Source: JACKCB01 sp964452775 (lineage in GTDB: Bacteria > Chloroflexota > Anaerolineae > Promineifilales > Promineifilaceae). From it: a stretch of 64,000 nt of DNA. Position 1 is the first letter of the stretch, and every line of letters starts with the position of its first letter. The position numbers and the translations under genes are program-made. This document shows positions 15,245-23,187 of this stretch, in pieces. The notes under the pieces are model-generated. The model did no database searches, was not told where the DNA came from, and saw only the letters and a list, made by a program, of their open reading frames with translations. The stretch spans positions 1-64,000 of the forward strand of contig CAYVQP010000006.1 of NCBI GenBank assembly GCA_964452775.1, given 5' to 3'.

Positions 15245-17245
15245 ATGCGTAAAGAGAACAGGCTCAAGCTGCTGCTATCACTGACCCTATTTCTGGCGCT
15301 CATGCTGGCGATGGCCGTTATTCTGGAGGGGCCGGCTCATGCCGTTGTCGCCGCCGATTCGGGAGCGCCCGTAGGCCCGGCAATTGGACCAGCCGCCGGC
15401 CCGGAGTATGGCGTCGTCTTCATGAGTTCGGCCGAGGAATCCGTGGATGAACAGCGCTATCAAAACGCGCTGTCCACCGGCGCGACCTGGAATCGTTGGC
15501 CCATGTACTGGTCCACGATTGAGACAGCGCCGGGCGCCTACAACTGGACTACGCAGGACGCAACGGTGCTGGGCGACATCCAGCACGGCCTGCAAATCAA
15601 TGCCATTCTGCTGGGCACGCCGGGTTTCTATACCACCGGCCAATACCTGCCGCCGGTAGAGAGCCGGCCAACCGGAAGGGTCTCCCTGTTCGAGCCGGAA
15701 CAAGCGACGCCGGTTGGTCTTTACGAGCCTATCTTCAGTGACGGCAGCGATGTACCGGGGCCGGGAAAGAGCATCAATCCGGCCAATGTCTGGGCGCAGT
15801 TCGTCTTCGCGGCCGTGGAGCGTTACGGACCCGGCGGAACCTTGGCGACTCGATATGGTTGGCCGGAGGGCGTGGGCGTCACTCATTGGGAGATGTGGAA
15901 CGAGCCGGATCTCAGCTCCTTCTGGGACGGTTCGCTGCCGGATTATGCTCGCCTGCTAAAGGTCGGCTACCTCGCTGCCCGGCAGGCGGATGGTCAGGCG
16001 GTGGTGCTGTTTGGGGCGCTGGCCAACAACTTCCAATGGCTGAGCTTCTATGAGGAGGTGCTGGCCATCTACGATGGCGATCCAATGGCCGCCTCCTGGA
16101 ACTACTTCCATGACATCCTGGCCACGCACAACTATTTTGTCGCCTATCGCGCCTGGGAGCATGTTCAGCGGTCGCGGCAAAGCCTGAGCAGTCGCGGGCT
16201 GGAAAAAGCGATCTGGCTGAACGAGAGCGGCGTGCCGGCCTGGGACGATTATCCCGGCCCGGTCTGGGATCCCACCAGCGGCTTGCGGGCGACGCTGACC
16301 GAGCAGGCGGATTTCGTGGTGCAAAATGCCCTGTATGCGACGTTTGCCGGCGTGGAGAACGTTTTCCATTTCCAGTTGTATGACGGCTGCGGCAACCAGC
16401 CACAGGGCACCGACTTTCCGCCCCATAATGGGGAGCTATGCGACGCCAATGGCAACCTGATCACCGATCCGAACTTCCCCTGCGCCGGGGACGCGAACGG
16501 GCTGTTCAGCAACCCCACCGACGCCGCCTGCTTCCGGCAACATCCCACGCCCGAATCTCCCCGCCTGAACTACGACGCCTTCCGCTTACTGACTGCCGAG
16601 TTCCGCGAGGTGGAACCTCTCTGGTGGCTGCGGCCGGGTGGAAGCACGCCCGACGATGGGCCGCAGGAGTGGTTGGCCTTCTACAAGCCGGCTACCGGGG
16701 AACGAATCATCGGGCTTTGGGCGCGCTTCGGGTACGATGTGGTGGCTGAGGTGCCGGCAATTTCGGCGCAGGCTACGCTGATCGATCCCACCGGCGTCCC
16801 ACAACCCGTCACCGCCGTGGACGGCAAGTACACATTGACTTTGCCCGCGGCAACCAACCACAATGCATTCTGGGACCCTAACTTCTTCGCTATCGGCGGG
16901 CGCCCCTTCCTGCTGATCGAGCCCGATTCAGTCGCTCCGCTCGCCTCTATCTCTGGGCCGTACCATGCCGAAAGCGTCATTCCCCTGATTTGGAGCGGAG
17001 ATGATGGGCTGGGTGGCGGAGTTGGCGCGTTTGACATATCGGTCAGCCGCGACGGCGAGCTGGCGACGGCCTGGCTAACGGGGACGGTGCAGACCAGCGG
17101 CGTCTACATGGCCGAAATAGGACACAGCTATACGTTCATGGTCATCGCCTATGACCGCGCCGGCAATGCGAGCGCGCCCGCCGTGTGGACGACGGTGACC
17201 CTCTCCTTGCCGGAGAAGAACTTCCTGCCGCTGTCCCGTCGTTAG
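15245..17245 (+). CDS. Secreted glycoside-hydrolase-like protein
   Basis: 666 residues from ATG 15245 (MRKENRLKLLL) with GAGG upstream. An N-terminal signal peptide or anchor (about 3-32) is followed by a clan GH-A type barrel. WEMWNEPD (about 207-214) looks like the acid/base Glu segment, and IWLNESGVP is a candidate for the nucleophile strand. Such enzymes act on beta-glycosides outside the cell. After the barrel comes an Ig-like domain (about 555-655, FDISVSRDGE) and the end KNFLPLSRR. A short C-terminal FLP-type end recurs in secreted proteins of this phylum and may be a sorting tail. The GH family cannot be fixed by eye. Confidence 0.75.
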   Translation: MRKENRLKLLLSLTLFLALMLAMAVILEGPAHAVVAADSGAPVGPAIGPAAGPEYGVVFMSSAEESVDEQRYQNALSTGATWNRWPMYWSTIETAPGAYNWTTQDATVLGDIQHGLQINAILLGTPGFYTTGQYLPPVESRPTGRVSLFEPEQATPVGLYEPIFSDGSDVPGPGKSINPANVWAQFVFAAVERYGPGGTLATRYGWPEGVGVTHWEMWNEPDLSSFWDGSLPDYARLLKVGYLAARQADGQAVVLFGALANNFQWLSFYEEVLAIYDGDPMAASWNYFHDILATHNYFVAYRAWEHVQRSRQSLSSRGLEKAIWLNESGVPAWDDYPGPVWDPTSGLRATLTEQADFVVQNALYATFAGVENVFHFQLYDGCGNQPQGTDFPPHNGELCDANGNLITDPNFPCAGDANGLFSNPTDAACFRQHPTPESPRLNYDAFRLLTAEFREVEPLWWLRPGGSTPDDGPQEWLAFYKPATGERIIGLWARFGYDVVAEVPAISAQATLIDPTGVPQPVTAVDGKYTLTLPAATNHNAFWDPNFFAIGGRPFLLIEPDSVAPLASISGPYHAESVIPLIWSGDDGLGGGVGAFDISVSRDGELATAWLTGTVQTSGVYMAEIGHSYTFMVIAYDRAGNASAPAVWTTVTLSLPEKNFLPLSRR

Positions 17246-17289
17246 CAAATGTGGCGGCATTCGCTGCCTGCGTTATAGTTGTGCGCCGT

Positions 17290-18642
17290 ATGGATAGAAG
17301 TGAAGAAACCGCCCAAATGGGCGGGACGCGCGATCTGATCTGGCTGATCATCATCGCGCTTATCGTGGCAGCCGCTATCTGGGTCCTGCTGAACCCTGAT
17401 TTCCCGCTCCGGCCGGGACTGGATTTGCAGGGTGGGCTGCAAGTCCTGTTGGAAGCCGACCTGGAGGCGGAGGAAGAGGTCACCTTCGAAGACATGGACA
17501 CGGCCCGGCAAGTAATCGGCCAGCGAGTGAATGGTTTGGGCGTGTCCGAACCCCTGGTGCAAGTAGAGGGAGAACGGCGAATCCTGGTGGAGCTGCCGGG
17601 AATTGAAGATCCCGACGAGGCGATTGACCTCATTCAGGAGACGGCGCTGTTGGAGTTCGTAGATACCGGCACGGTCGCGCTGCCGGAGGGGCTTTGCGTG
17701 CGCACCTCATTGAACGAAGGCCGGCCCTCCCCGTGCGAAGACGATACTGCCATGAGCGAGATCCCGCCGGTCTGGGAGACGATCTTGACTGGGGCGGCGC
17801 TCGAGAATGCCGATGTGCAGTTGGACGCACTGAACCGGCCGCTGGTGGTATTTAGCCTGACAGCCGAGGGTGCGGAGGCTTTTGGAGAGTACACCGGCAG
17901 TCATATCGGCCAGTTCCTGACCATCGTCCTGGACAAGCAGGTCATTTCCAGTCCGCAAATCGAGGCCCGGATAAGCGACGAAGGTAGTATCACCGGCAGG
18001 TTCACGCAGGACGAGGCGCGCTCTCTGGCGCTGCAGTTGCGATACGGCCGGTTGCCCATTCCATTGCGGGTGGAGAGTATCCGCACGATTGGCGCTACCC
18101 TGGGCGAGCTTTCAATTCAGGCCAGTATTCAGGCCGGCGTGATCGGAGTCTCGATAGTGCTCCTGTTCATGGTTGTTTACTATCGGCTGCCCGGCTTATT
18201 GGCTGCACTGGCGTTGATCGTGTACGCCTTACTCAACTTTGCGATTATCAAGGGGTTAGGAGTCACGCTGACGCTGCCGGCGATCACCGGCTTTCTGTTG
18301 TCTACCGGTATGGCAGTTGATGCCAACATACTTGTCTTTGAACGCATGAAGGAAGAGCTGCGTTCCGGCAAATACTTAACCACTGCAATTAACGCCGGCT
18401 TCAGCCGGGCGTGGAGCTCTATCCGCGATTCTAACATCGCTACTCTGGTCATCTGCCTTATCTTGTGGGCATTTGGACGGAACTTCGGCGCCGGCAGCGT
18501 GCAGGGTTTCGCGCTCACGCTGGCGATAGGCGTAATGATCAGCATGTTTACTGCTGTAATCGTGACCCGCACCCTGGTCCGGCTGGTAATGGGCCGGCAG
18601 GCGGAAGCATTGCAGGGCCGGCGCTGGATTCTGGGCGTCTGA
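17290..18642 (+). CDS. secD: Protein translocase subunit SecD
   Basis: 450 residues from ATG 17290. An N-terminal membrane helix (about 13-35), the LRPGLDLQGGLQVLLEAD motif (quoted in part: D1 signature around 41-58), the periplasmic P1 region and five C-terminal membrane helices with GMAVDANILVFERMKEEL at about 340-357. SecD and SecF use the proton gradient to complete export through SecYEG. It is followed 9 nt later by secF. A TATAGT box 10 nt before the start raises the chance of a very short leader. Confidence 0.95.
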   Translation: MDRSEETAQMGGTRDLIWLIIIALIVAAAIWVLLNPDFPLRPGLDLQGGLQVLLEADLEAEEEVTFEDMDTARQVIGQRVNGLGVSEPLVQVEGERRILVELPGIEDPDEAIDLIQETALLEFVDTGTVALPEGLCVRTSLNEGRPSPCEDDTAMSEIPPVWETILTGAALENADVQLDALNRPLVVFSLTAEGAEAFGEYTGSHIGQFLTIVLDKQVISSPQIEARISDEGSITGRFTQDEARSLALQLRYGRLPIPLRVESIRTIGATLGELSIQASIQAGVIGVSIVLLFMVVYYRLPGLLAALALIVYALLNFAIIKGLGVTLTLPAITGFLLSTGMAVDANILVFERMKEELRSGKYLTTAINAGFSRAWSSIRDSNIATLVICLILWAFGRNFGAGSVQGFALTLAIGVMISMFTAVIVTRTLVRLVMGRQAEALQGRRWILGV

Positions 18643-18651
18643 CGTAAAGCC

Positions 18652-19578
18652 ATGTTCAGCTTTGTGCAGCATCGTCGCTACTACTTTATCTTCTCGGCTG
18701 TGGTGATCGCCTTGGGGTTGCTGGCGATGATCTTCTCGCTGGTGACAACCGGTTCTCCATTCCAGATTGGCGTGGACTTTGAGAGCGGCACGCGCTTCGA
18801 GGTGCGTTTCACTGAGCCGGCCACTGAGGATGAAATCCGGGCGGTGTTCGCTGACTTCGGCATTGCCAACCCGGCGGTCACGGCGCTGGCCGGCGACGAC
18901 CTGGAGAACACCTGGCAGATCCGCACGGAGTTTCTGTCCAATGAAGCCGCGGGCGAGCTGCAGCAGGCGCTATCAGAACAGGTTGCGCCGGTGAACAGCG
19001 ACGCCACCCTGGTGGAGAGCGTTAGCCCGGCGGTCGGTCAGGAAGTGACCCGGGCCGCCTTTGGCGCGATCCTGTTAGCTGCGGTAATTATTCTTGGCTA
19101 CATCATGTTCGCCTTCCGGCAAATGCCCCACTCCTTCCGCTACGGGGCCTGCGCCGTCCTGGCCATGCTGCATGACATCTTGATCATTTTCAGCTTCATT
19201 GCCATCACCGGCGTGCTGCTCGGCTGGCAAGTGGATGCTCTCTTTCTGACAGCCACGCTGACCGTCGCCGGCTTCTCGCTGCAAGACACCATCGTGGTCT
19301 TTGACCGCATCCGTGAGAACTTCACGCGCCGGCCGCTGGAGAACTTCGATTCAGTAGCCAACCGCTCCGTGCTGGAAACGCTGCATCGTTCGCTGGCTAC
19401 CCAGCTATGTGCAATGTTCGTTCTGGTGGCGCTGCTTATGTTTGGCGGCGCTTCGATCCGGCATTTCATCGGGGTGATGTTCATCGGCTTGTTGAGCGGC
19501 ACCTACAGCTCGATTTTCATGGCGGTGCCCTTGCTGTCAGCGTGGGAGAATCGCGCCGCGCGGCGCCCGGCCCACTAG
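18652..19578 (+). CDS. secF: Protein translocase subunit SecF
   Basis: 308 residues with six membrane helices. IGVDFESGTRFEV near residue 38 is the SecF counterpart of the SecD G-L-D-L-x-G-G motif, and AGFSLQDTIVVFDRIREN near 205 is the conserved helix-4 signature. It forms the SecDF complex with the preceding gene. secA starts at the far end of the window, so much of the Sec motor is encoded within 45 kb. Confidence 0.95.
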   Translation: MFSFVQHRRYYFIFSAVVIALGLLAMIFSLVTTGSPFQIGVDFESGTRFEVRFTEPATEDEIRAVFADFGIANPAVTALAGDDLENTWQIRTEFLSNEAAGELQQALSEQVAPVNSDATLVESVSPAVGQEVTRAAFGAILLAAVIILGYIMFAFRQMPHSFRYGACAVLAMLHDILIIFSFIAITGVLLGWQVDALFLTATLTVAGFSLQDTIVVFDRIRENFTRRPLENFDSVANRSVLETLHRSLATQLCAMFVLVALLMFGGASIRHFIGVMFIGLLSGTYSSIFMAVPLLSAWENRAARRPAH

Positions 19579-19610
19579 CGAGGCCGGCTGAAGCTGAGGA
19601 CTTGGCCGAA

Positions 19611-20897
19611 TCAGGGGGTGGTCAGAGCCGGCGTCGGGGTGGGAACCGGGTTTAACGCCCGAGCAGCCGGCAAGAACAACGGATTGTAGGCCAGCGCAGC
19701 TTCAAAGTCGCGGGCGGCGGTCTCTTCTTCGCCAAATGCCCGCCGGGCCAGGCCACGATAATAGTAAAGTTCCTCCAGGCCGCCGGTACCCTCCAACACA
19801 GCCGTTGCCAGGTCAATTACCTCCGCATAACGCCCGGTCGCCAGGTAGGCCTGGAAGGGCTCGAACTGGTACCAGAGCATGCGATAGGGCAATCCGATGC
19901 GCCGGGCCTCATCAAACGCGCCGGCCGCCAGTTCCATTTCACCCAGAGCGACATAGGAGCTGCCGATATTGAACCAGGAATAGGGATCGTTTTCGTCCTC
20001 TCGGGCCTCCGCTTGCGCCCGCTGCAGAGTCGCGTTGAGCATCTGTGCATCGTCCGCTGCCGGGCCCAGGATCGCCCGCAACCGCAGCTCCTCTTCCGGC
20101 GAGTAGAGCAGCAGGTACTTGCGGTTGAAGACCCGCCACAGCCCGTCGAACTCGTCAATCTGCACGCGCACATCGGGCCCATACAGCGAATCCTGGGCGA
20201 TGAAACTCCCGTTAGCCCGATCGTAGCCGGAGAGCAGCCGATAATGTCCCAGTCCGCCGCGATCTTCCGGCTCAAGCCATGTCTCCACGATCACCGGGAA
20301 GCCGTTGCTCAACAGCGTCTGTAGCAATGAAATGTCGCCATTCAGCCGCACGAGAGCCTCGAGCCCCTGCGCCCGGGCGTACTCCGCCAGCTCTTCCGGG
20401 TTGACGTTCTTGTCATCGGCGTTGGGCTTCAACATCGCCGCTGCTTCCCCCTGAGTGGACTGGAGACCATAGTAGCTCAGGTACATGCTGATAGTGGTCG
20501 GGCCGCAGTTGTTCCATGTCTGCCAGGCGTGGGTGAAGCCGGATAGCGCCACAGCCGGTGAAATGGGAGTGAGCAGTATAGGCGTCGCGCTGGGAGTTGG
20601 GGTGACAGCCGGTGTGGACGTAGGGGCCGGCGTGGCGGTCGAAATTACTGGGCTAAAGGCAGTTGCGGAGGGTTGCGGAGTGTCTGTTGGGGCCGGCGTG
20701 GTCGCCAGTAGTTCCTCTCGCGAGATAGCTGAGTTGGGTAGGGGCGTGGGGATGATGGCCGTGGGTCGCAGGGCGCTAAGTTCCGTGCGTATGCGCAGGG
20801 GCAGCGCGGAAATCCGGCTGCGCGCCGGCTGAATACTGACGGCCGCGATAACCAGTACAGCCAACAGAACCAATGAGATAATCACAAGCCTGCGCAT
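19611..20897 (-). CDS. Exported C39-like cysteine protease with TPR repeats
   Basis: 428 residues from ATG 20897; the frame extends 12 codons upstream through the promoter box. A membrane anchor or signal (about 3-24) leads into a Pro/Thr-rich linker with TP repeats (about 45-110). Then comes a peptidase C39-like domain with Cys in WNNCGPTTISMYLSYYG, His in GLGHYRLLSGYD and an Asp in AQDSLYGPD. TPR-type helices fill the C-terminal 150 residues (WFNIGSSYVALGEMELAAGA and similar). It probably acts outside the membrane. It faces secF convergently with 32 nt between. The target is unknown. Confidence 0.83.
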   Translation of the reverse strand: MRRLVIISLVLLAVLVIAAVSIQPARSRISALPLRIRTELSALRPTAIIPTPLPNSAISREELLATTPAPTDTPQPSATAFSPVISTATPAPTSTPAVTPTPSATPILLTPISPAVALSGFTHAWQTWNNCGPTTISMYLSYYGLQSTQGEAAAMLKPNADDKNVNPEELAEYARAQGLEALVRLNGDISLLQTLLSNGFPVIVETWLEPEDRGGLGHYRLLSGYDRANGSFIAQDSLYGPDVRVQIDEFDGLWRVFNRKYLLLYSPEEELRLRAILGPAADDAQMLNATLQRAQAEAREDENDPYSWFNIGSSYVALGEMELAAGAFDEARRIGLPYRMLWYQFEPFQAYLATGRYAEVIDLATAVLEGTGGLEELYYYRGLARRAFGEEETAARDFEAALAYNPLFLPAARALNPVPTPTPALTTP

Positions 20898-20903
20898 GGC
20901 AAC

Positions 20904-20912
20904 AGTATAGCA
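20904..20912 (-). promoter_or_regulatory. Extended -10 box 6 nt before the C39-like gene (leaderless candidate)
   Basis: On the minus strand TGC-TATACT, an extended -10, ends at 20904, and the ATG begins at 20897 after GTTGCC. Transcription should start at or next to the A of the ATG, giving a leaderless mRNA. No -35 hexamer is evident. Confidence 0.55.
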
Positions 20913-21014
20913 GAGCGCGCAAACGGCGGGCATCTGCCGGCTGGACGTCGCCGGCGGAATGGGCTAAAACCAAATAGCGGAAATCTTATCTACTCGTCAG
21001 CGCATCGCGATGAC

Positions 21015-21111
21015 ACGTAACCCGATTTTTCAAATCGGGGTCGAAATGGAATTTCGACTTACAGGGGCGTAACAACGTGCAAGCTCTTTATGTGGCAAAC
21101 GGTGAACTGAG
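21015..21111 (+). repeat. Tandem leader repeat, unit 1
   Basis: 97-bp unit repeated after a 103-bp period at 21118. It contains two hairpins, CCCGATTT/AAATCGGG and TCGAAAT/ATTTCGA, an AGGGG site, and a start codon (GTG) plus 11 codons of the downstream dehydrogenase gene. It differs from unit 2 at only a few positions, so the duplication is recent. Confidence 0.92.
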
Positions 21112-21175
21112 CGGAAAACGTAACCCGATTTTTCAAATCGGGGTCGAAATGGAATTTCGACTTACAGGGGCGTAA
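21077..21175 (+). pseudogene. 32-codon duplicate of the dehydrogenase start
   Basis: GTG at 21077 opens a frame beginning MQALYVANGELS, identical to the start of the gene at 21180. It then runs through the second leader copy and stops with TAA at 21173-21175, 4 nt before the true ATG. It may be an inert by-product of the tandem duplication, or a translated upstream ORF that couples to the real gene. Confidence 0.6.
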
Positions 21176-21214
21176 CAACATGCAAGCTCTTTATGTGGCG
21201 AACGGCGAACTGAG
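21118..21214 (+). repeat. Tandem leader repeat, unit 2
   Basis: Second unit, leading into the ATG of the dehydrogenase gene at 21180. The hairpins CCCGATTT/AAATCGGG (3-nt loop) and TCGAAAT/ATTTCGA (3-nt loop) are intact. Its first 52 bp are about 79% identical to a repeat at 58065 directly upstream of trpC. Confidence 0.92.
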
Positions 21215-22142
21215 TTACCGGCCTGATCTACCCATGCCAGTGCCCGGCGCGGGCGAGGCTTTAGTCAGAGTGCGCTTAGCCGGCATCTGCTCGACCGACC
21301 TGGAGATTGTAAAGGGCTATGCCGGCTTCCAGGGCATCCTGGGGCACGAATTTGTGGGCCTGGTGGAAGCGTCGCCCGATGAATCCTGGATGGGAAAGCG
21401 CGTGGTGAGCACCATTAACATCGGCTGCCGGGTATGCGCCGTCTGCCTGGGGCAGGGGCCGGAGCATTGTCCCCAGCGCACCGTGCTGGGCATCATCAAC
21501 CGGCCCGGCGTCTTCGCCGACTACGTCGCCCTGCCGCTAGCAAACCTCATCCCCGTGCCGGACGATGTGCCGGATGAAACGGCGGTCTTTACCGAGCCGC
21601 TGGCCGCCGCGCTGCGCATCCGCGACCAGCTGACCATCCCGCCCACCGCGCGAGTGGCCGTGGTGGGGCCGGGCCGGCTGGGCTTGCTCATCGCACAGGT
21701 GTTGGCGCTTGCCGGGGGAGACGTGACCGTCCTTGGGCGCAGCGAGCGCTCGCTGCAACTACCGCGGCGTTTGGGCCTGCAGACCGGCGCGGTCGAAGAC
21801 GCGGTGGATAATGGCTATGATTTCGTGGTCGAAGCGACCGGCAATGAGGCCGGGCTGGCCCACGCTCTACGTCTGACGCGGCCGTTGGGCACACTGGTGA
21901 TGAAGAGTACATTTGCCGGGGCGGCAACCGTCAATTTGACCAAGCTGGTGGTGGACGAAATTACCGTCGTTGGCTCGCGCTGTGGCCCGTTTGAGCCGGC
22001 GCTGCGTCTGCTATCTCGCCGGCAAGTGGAGGTGGGGGCGCTGATCGAGGGGGAGTACCCGCTGAGGGACGGCATCGCCGCCATGGCCCACGCGGCGATG
22101 CCCGGCACGCGCAAAATACTGCTCCGGCCGGCAAGTAACTGA
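21180..22142 (+). CDS. Zinc-type alcohol dehydrogenase family protein (MDR)
   Basis: 320 residues. The N-terminal GroES-like domain has the catalytic zinc residues Cys in AGICSTDLE and Glu in GHEFVG, and the structural-zinc cysteines C-x2-C-x2-C-x7-C in CRVCAVCLGQGPEHC. The Rossmann domain shows VAVVGPGRLGLLIAQ near 158-172. It oxidises an alcohol or polyol with NAD(P), probably as a soluble enzyme. It is on the short side for the family (about 340-350). The upstream region is a tandem duplication of its own leader and first codons. Confidence 0.92.
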   Translation: MQALYVANGELSYRPDLPMPVPGAGEALVRVRLAGICSTDLEIVKGYAGFQGILGHEFVGLVEASPDESWMGKRVVSTINIGCRVCAVCLGQGPEHCPQRTVLGIINRPGVFADYVALPLANLIPVPDDVPDETAVFTEPLAAALRIRDQLTIPPTARVAVVGPGRLGLLIAQVLALAGGDVTVLGRSERSLQLPRRLGLQTGAVEDAVDNGYDFVVEATGNEAGLAHALRLTRPLGTLVMKSTFAGAATVNLTKLVVDEITVVGSRCGPFEPALRLLSRRQVEVGALIEGEYPLRDGIAAMAHAAMPGTRKILLRPASN

Positions 22143-22152
22143 CAATCCGCCC

Positions 22153-22180
22153 TTGCAATCCGGCAATTCAGTTGTACAAT
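22153..22180 (+). promoter_or_regulatory. Promoter of the Cas4-like pair (leaderless candidate)
   Basis: -35 TTGCAA (22153-22158), 16-nt spacer, -10 TACAAT (22175-22180). The ATG at 22190 is only 9 nt after the -10 and no Shine-Dalgarno sequence is present, so transcription likely starts within 3 nt of the start codon. Confidence 0.65.
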
Positions 22181-22189
22181 ATAGAACAT

Positions 22190-22429
22190 ATGAGCGAAAA
22201 ACCGTTGCGCGCCAGCGAAATCGCTGAATATGTCTACTGCCGGCGGGCGTGGTGGCTGCACCGCAGCGGCGTGCGCAGTGAAAACGTGCGCCCGTTGGTA
22301 GCCGGAAGTGACTATCACCAGACGCATGGAAAGCTGGTGCGCAAAGCCCATCGCGCCCGGCTGGCGGTATATGTCCTCTTTGTGTTGGCGGCCGCCGCCG
22401 TGTTGATCGCGCTGATGCAGGTGATCTGA
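22190..22429 (+). CDS. Cas4-like nuclease, N-terminal half with membrane anchor
   Basis: 79 residues from ATG 22190. The segment ASEIAEYVYCRRAWWLHRSG resembles the start of Cas4/Dna2-type PD-(D/E)XK nucleases, where the first Cys (here C17) of a [4Fe-4S] cluster sits. GSDYHQTHG (H43, H46) matches the following conserved His region. Instead of continuing into the nuclease core, the protein ends in a membrane helix (about 58-79) behind a basic stretch (RKAHRAR), so the N-terminal domain faces the cytoplasm. The rest of the fold is encoded by the next gene, 49 nt on and in another frame. No CRISPR array or other cas gene is in the window. Confidence 0.72.
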   Translation: MSEKPLRASEIAEYVYCRRAWWLHRSGVRSENVRPLVAGSDYHQTHGKLVRKAHRARLAVYVLFVLAAAAVLIALMQVI

Positions 22430-22478
22430 GTTTCCGCCTACCGGGATTTGGGCGGATGATGCGAAGGGATGTCTGGAG

Positions 22479-23015
22479 ATGACGGGTCTGGAAATAGGCT
22501 GGTTTGGCCTTGGTCTGGCGCTGCTGTTACTGACCCTCTTCGCGCTTCTGCGGGCGAAGGAGCTCTGGTCGCGCACGGGCCTGCCGGATGGCAAGGTTGT
22601 ATACAGCGACACGGCCGTATGGCATCCGCTGGAGAAGCCGCTCTACGACCGGGACCTGGGCTTGACCGGCCGGCCTGACTACCTGATCGCTGAGCCGGAC
22701 GGCATGATCATCCCGGTGGAACTGAAATCGGGGAGCGCGCCGGCCATGCCGCACGAAGGGCATGTGCTACAGCTGGCGGCCTATTGCGCCCTGGTGGCGG
22801 CGACCTACCGGGTGCGCCCGGCTTACGGCATCCTGCAGTATCAGGACCAGGCCTTTGCCGTAGATTATACGGCCGAGCTGGAAGAAGACCTGCTGATGCT
22901 GTTGGATGAAATGGATGCCAATAGGGATGCCGGGGAGTTGAACCGCGATCACAAGGACCGCCGGCGCTGCGCGGGCTGCGGCTTCCGTAATCAGTGTAAT
23001 CAGAGCCTTGTCTAG
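22479..23015 (+). CDS. Cas4-like PD-(D/E)XK nuclease, catalytic half with membrane anchor
   Basis: 178 residues from ATG 22479, with GGAG just upstream. It opens with a membrane helix (about 5-25) followed by basic residues, so the rest is cytoplasmic. The nuclease core is complete: D67 in GRPDYLI, E81 and K83 in VELKSG, and Q98-x3-Y102. The C-terminus carries C164-x2-C167-x5-C173, the spacing of the three C-terminal cluster cysteines in Cas4. The fourth Cys would come from the preceding gene product. The pair therefore looks like a Cas4-type Fe-S exonuclease split at an inserted membrane hairpin. Substrate and partners are unknown. Confidence 0.78.
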   Translation: MTGLEIGWFGLGLALLLLTLFALLRAKELWSRTGLPDGKVVYSDTAVWHPLEKPLYDRDLGLTGRPDYLIAEPDGMIIPVELKSGSAPAMPHEGHVLQLAAYCALVAATYRVRPAYGILQYQDQAFAVDYTAELEEDLLMLLDEMDANRDAGELNRDHKDRRRCAGCGFRNQCNQSLV

Positions 23016-23107
23016 CGTTACTACCGCGCATATTGACGATCTCGCCGGTTCCCGCCTGCGGGCAACTTCACCTAAACCCTCGCAACTGCCTTTTTATCGT
23101 TAGCCGC

Positions 23108-23113
23108 TATAAT
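23108..23113 (+). promoter_or_regulatory. -10 box upstream of hisS
   Basis: Consensus TATAAT 74 nt before the hisS start. The -35 region (about 23085) is weak, so only the -10 is supported. It probably drives hisS-nadK. Confidence 0.45.
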
Positions 23114-23187
23114 ATGACCTCTTAGTCTGGTCAGGCGCTCCCGGCAATCGCCGTCGAGCCTGGCCAAACTGTACCCTGGAGGTGTGC

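Noticed and set aside
22430..22478. Simple frameshift explaining the split Cas4-like genes
   Set aside because: The halves are separated by a stop, 49 nt and a new start with GGAG, and each has its own complete membrane helix at the break. One base change would not fuse them.
21815..22612. 265-residue antisense frame covering the dehydrogenase end and Cas4-like genes
   Set aside because: Low-complexity Ser/Arg/Pro product with no recognisable domain, opposite three well-supported genes.
22190..23015. CRISPR-Cas locus
   Set aside because: No repeat-spacer array, no cas1/cas2 or effector genes anywhere in the window.
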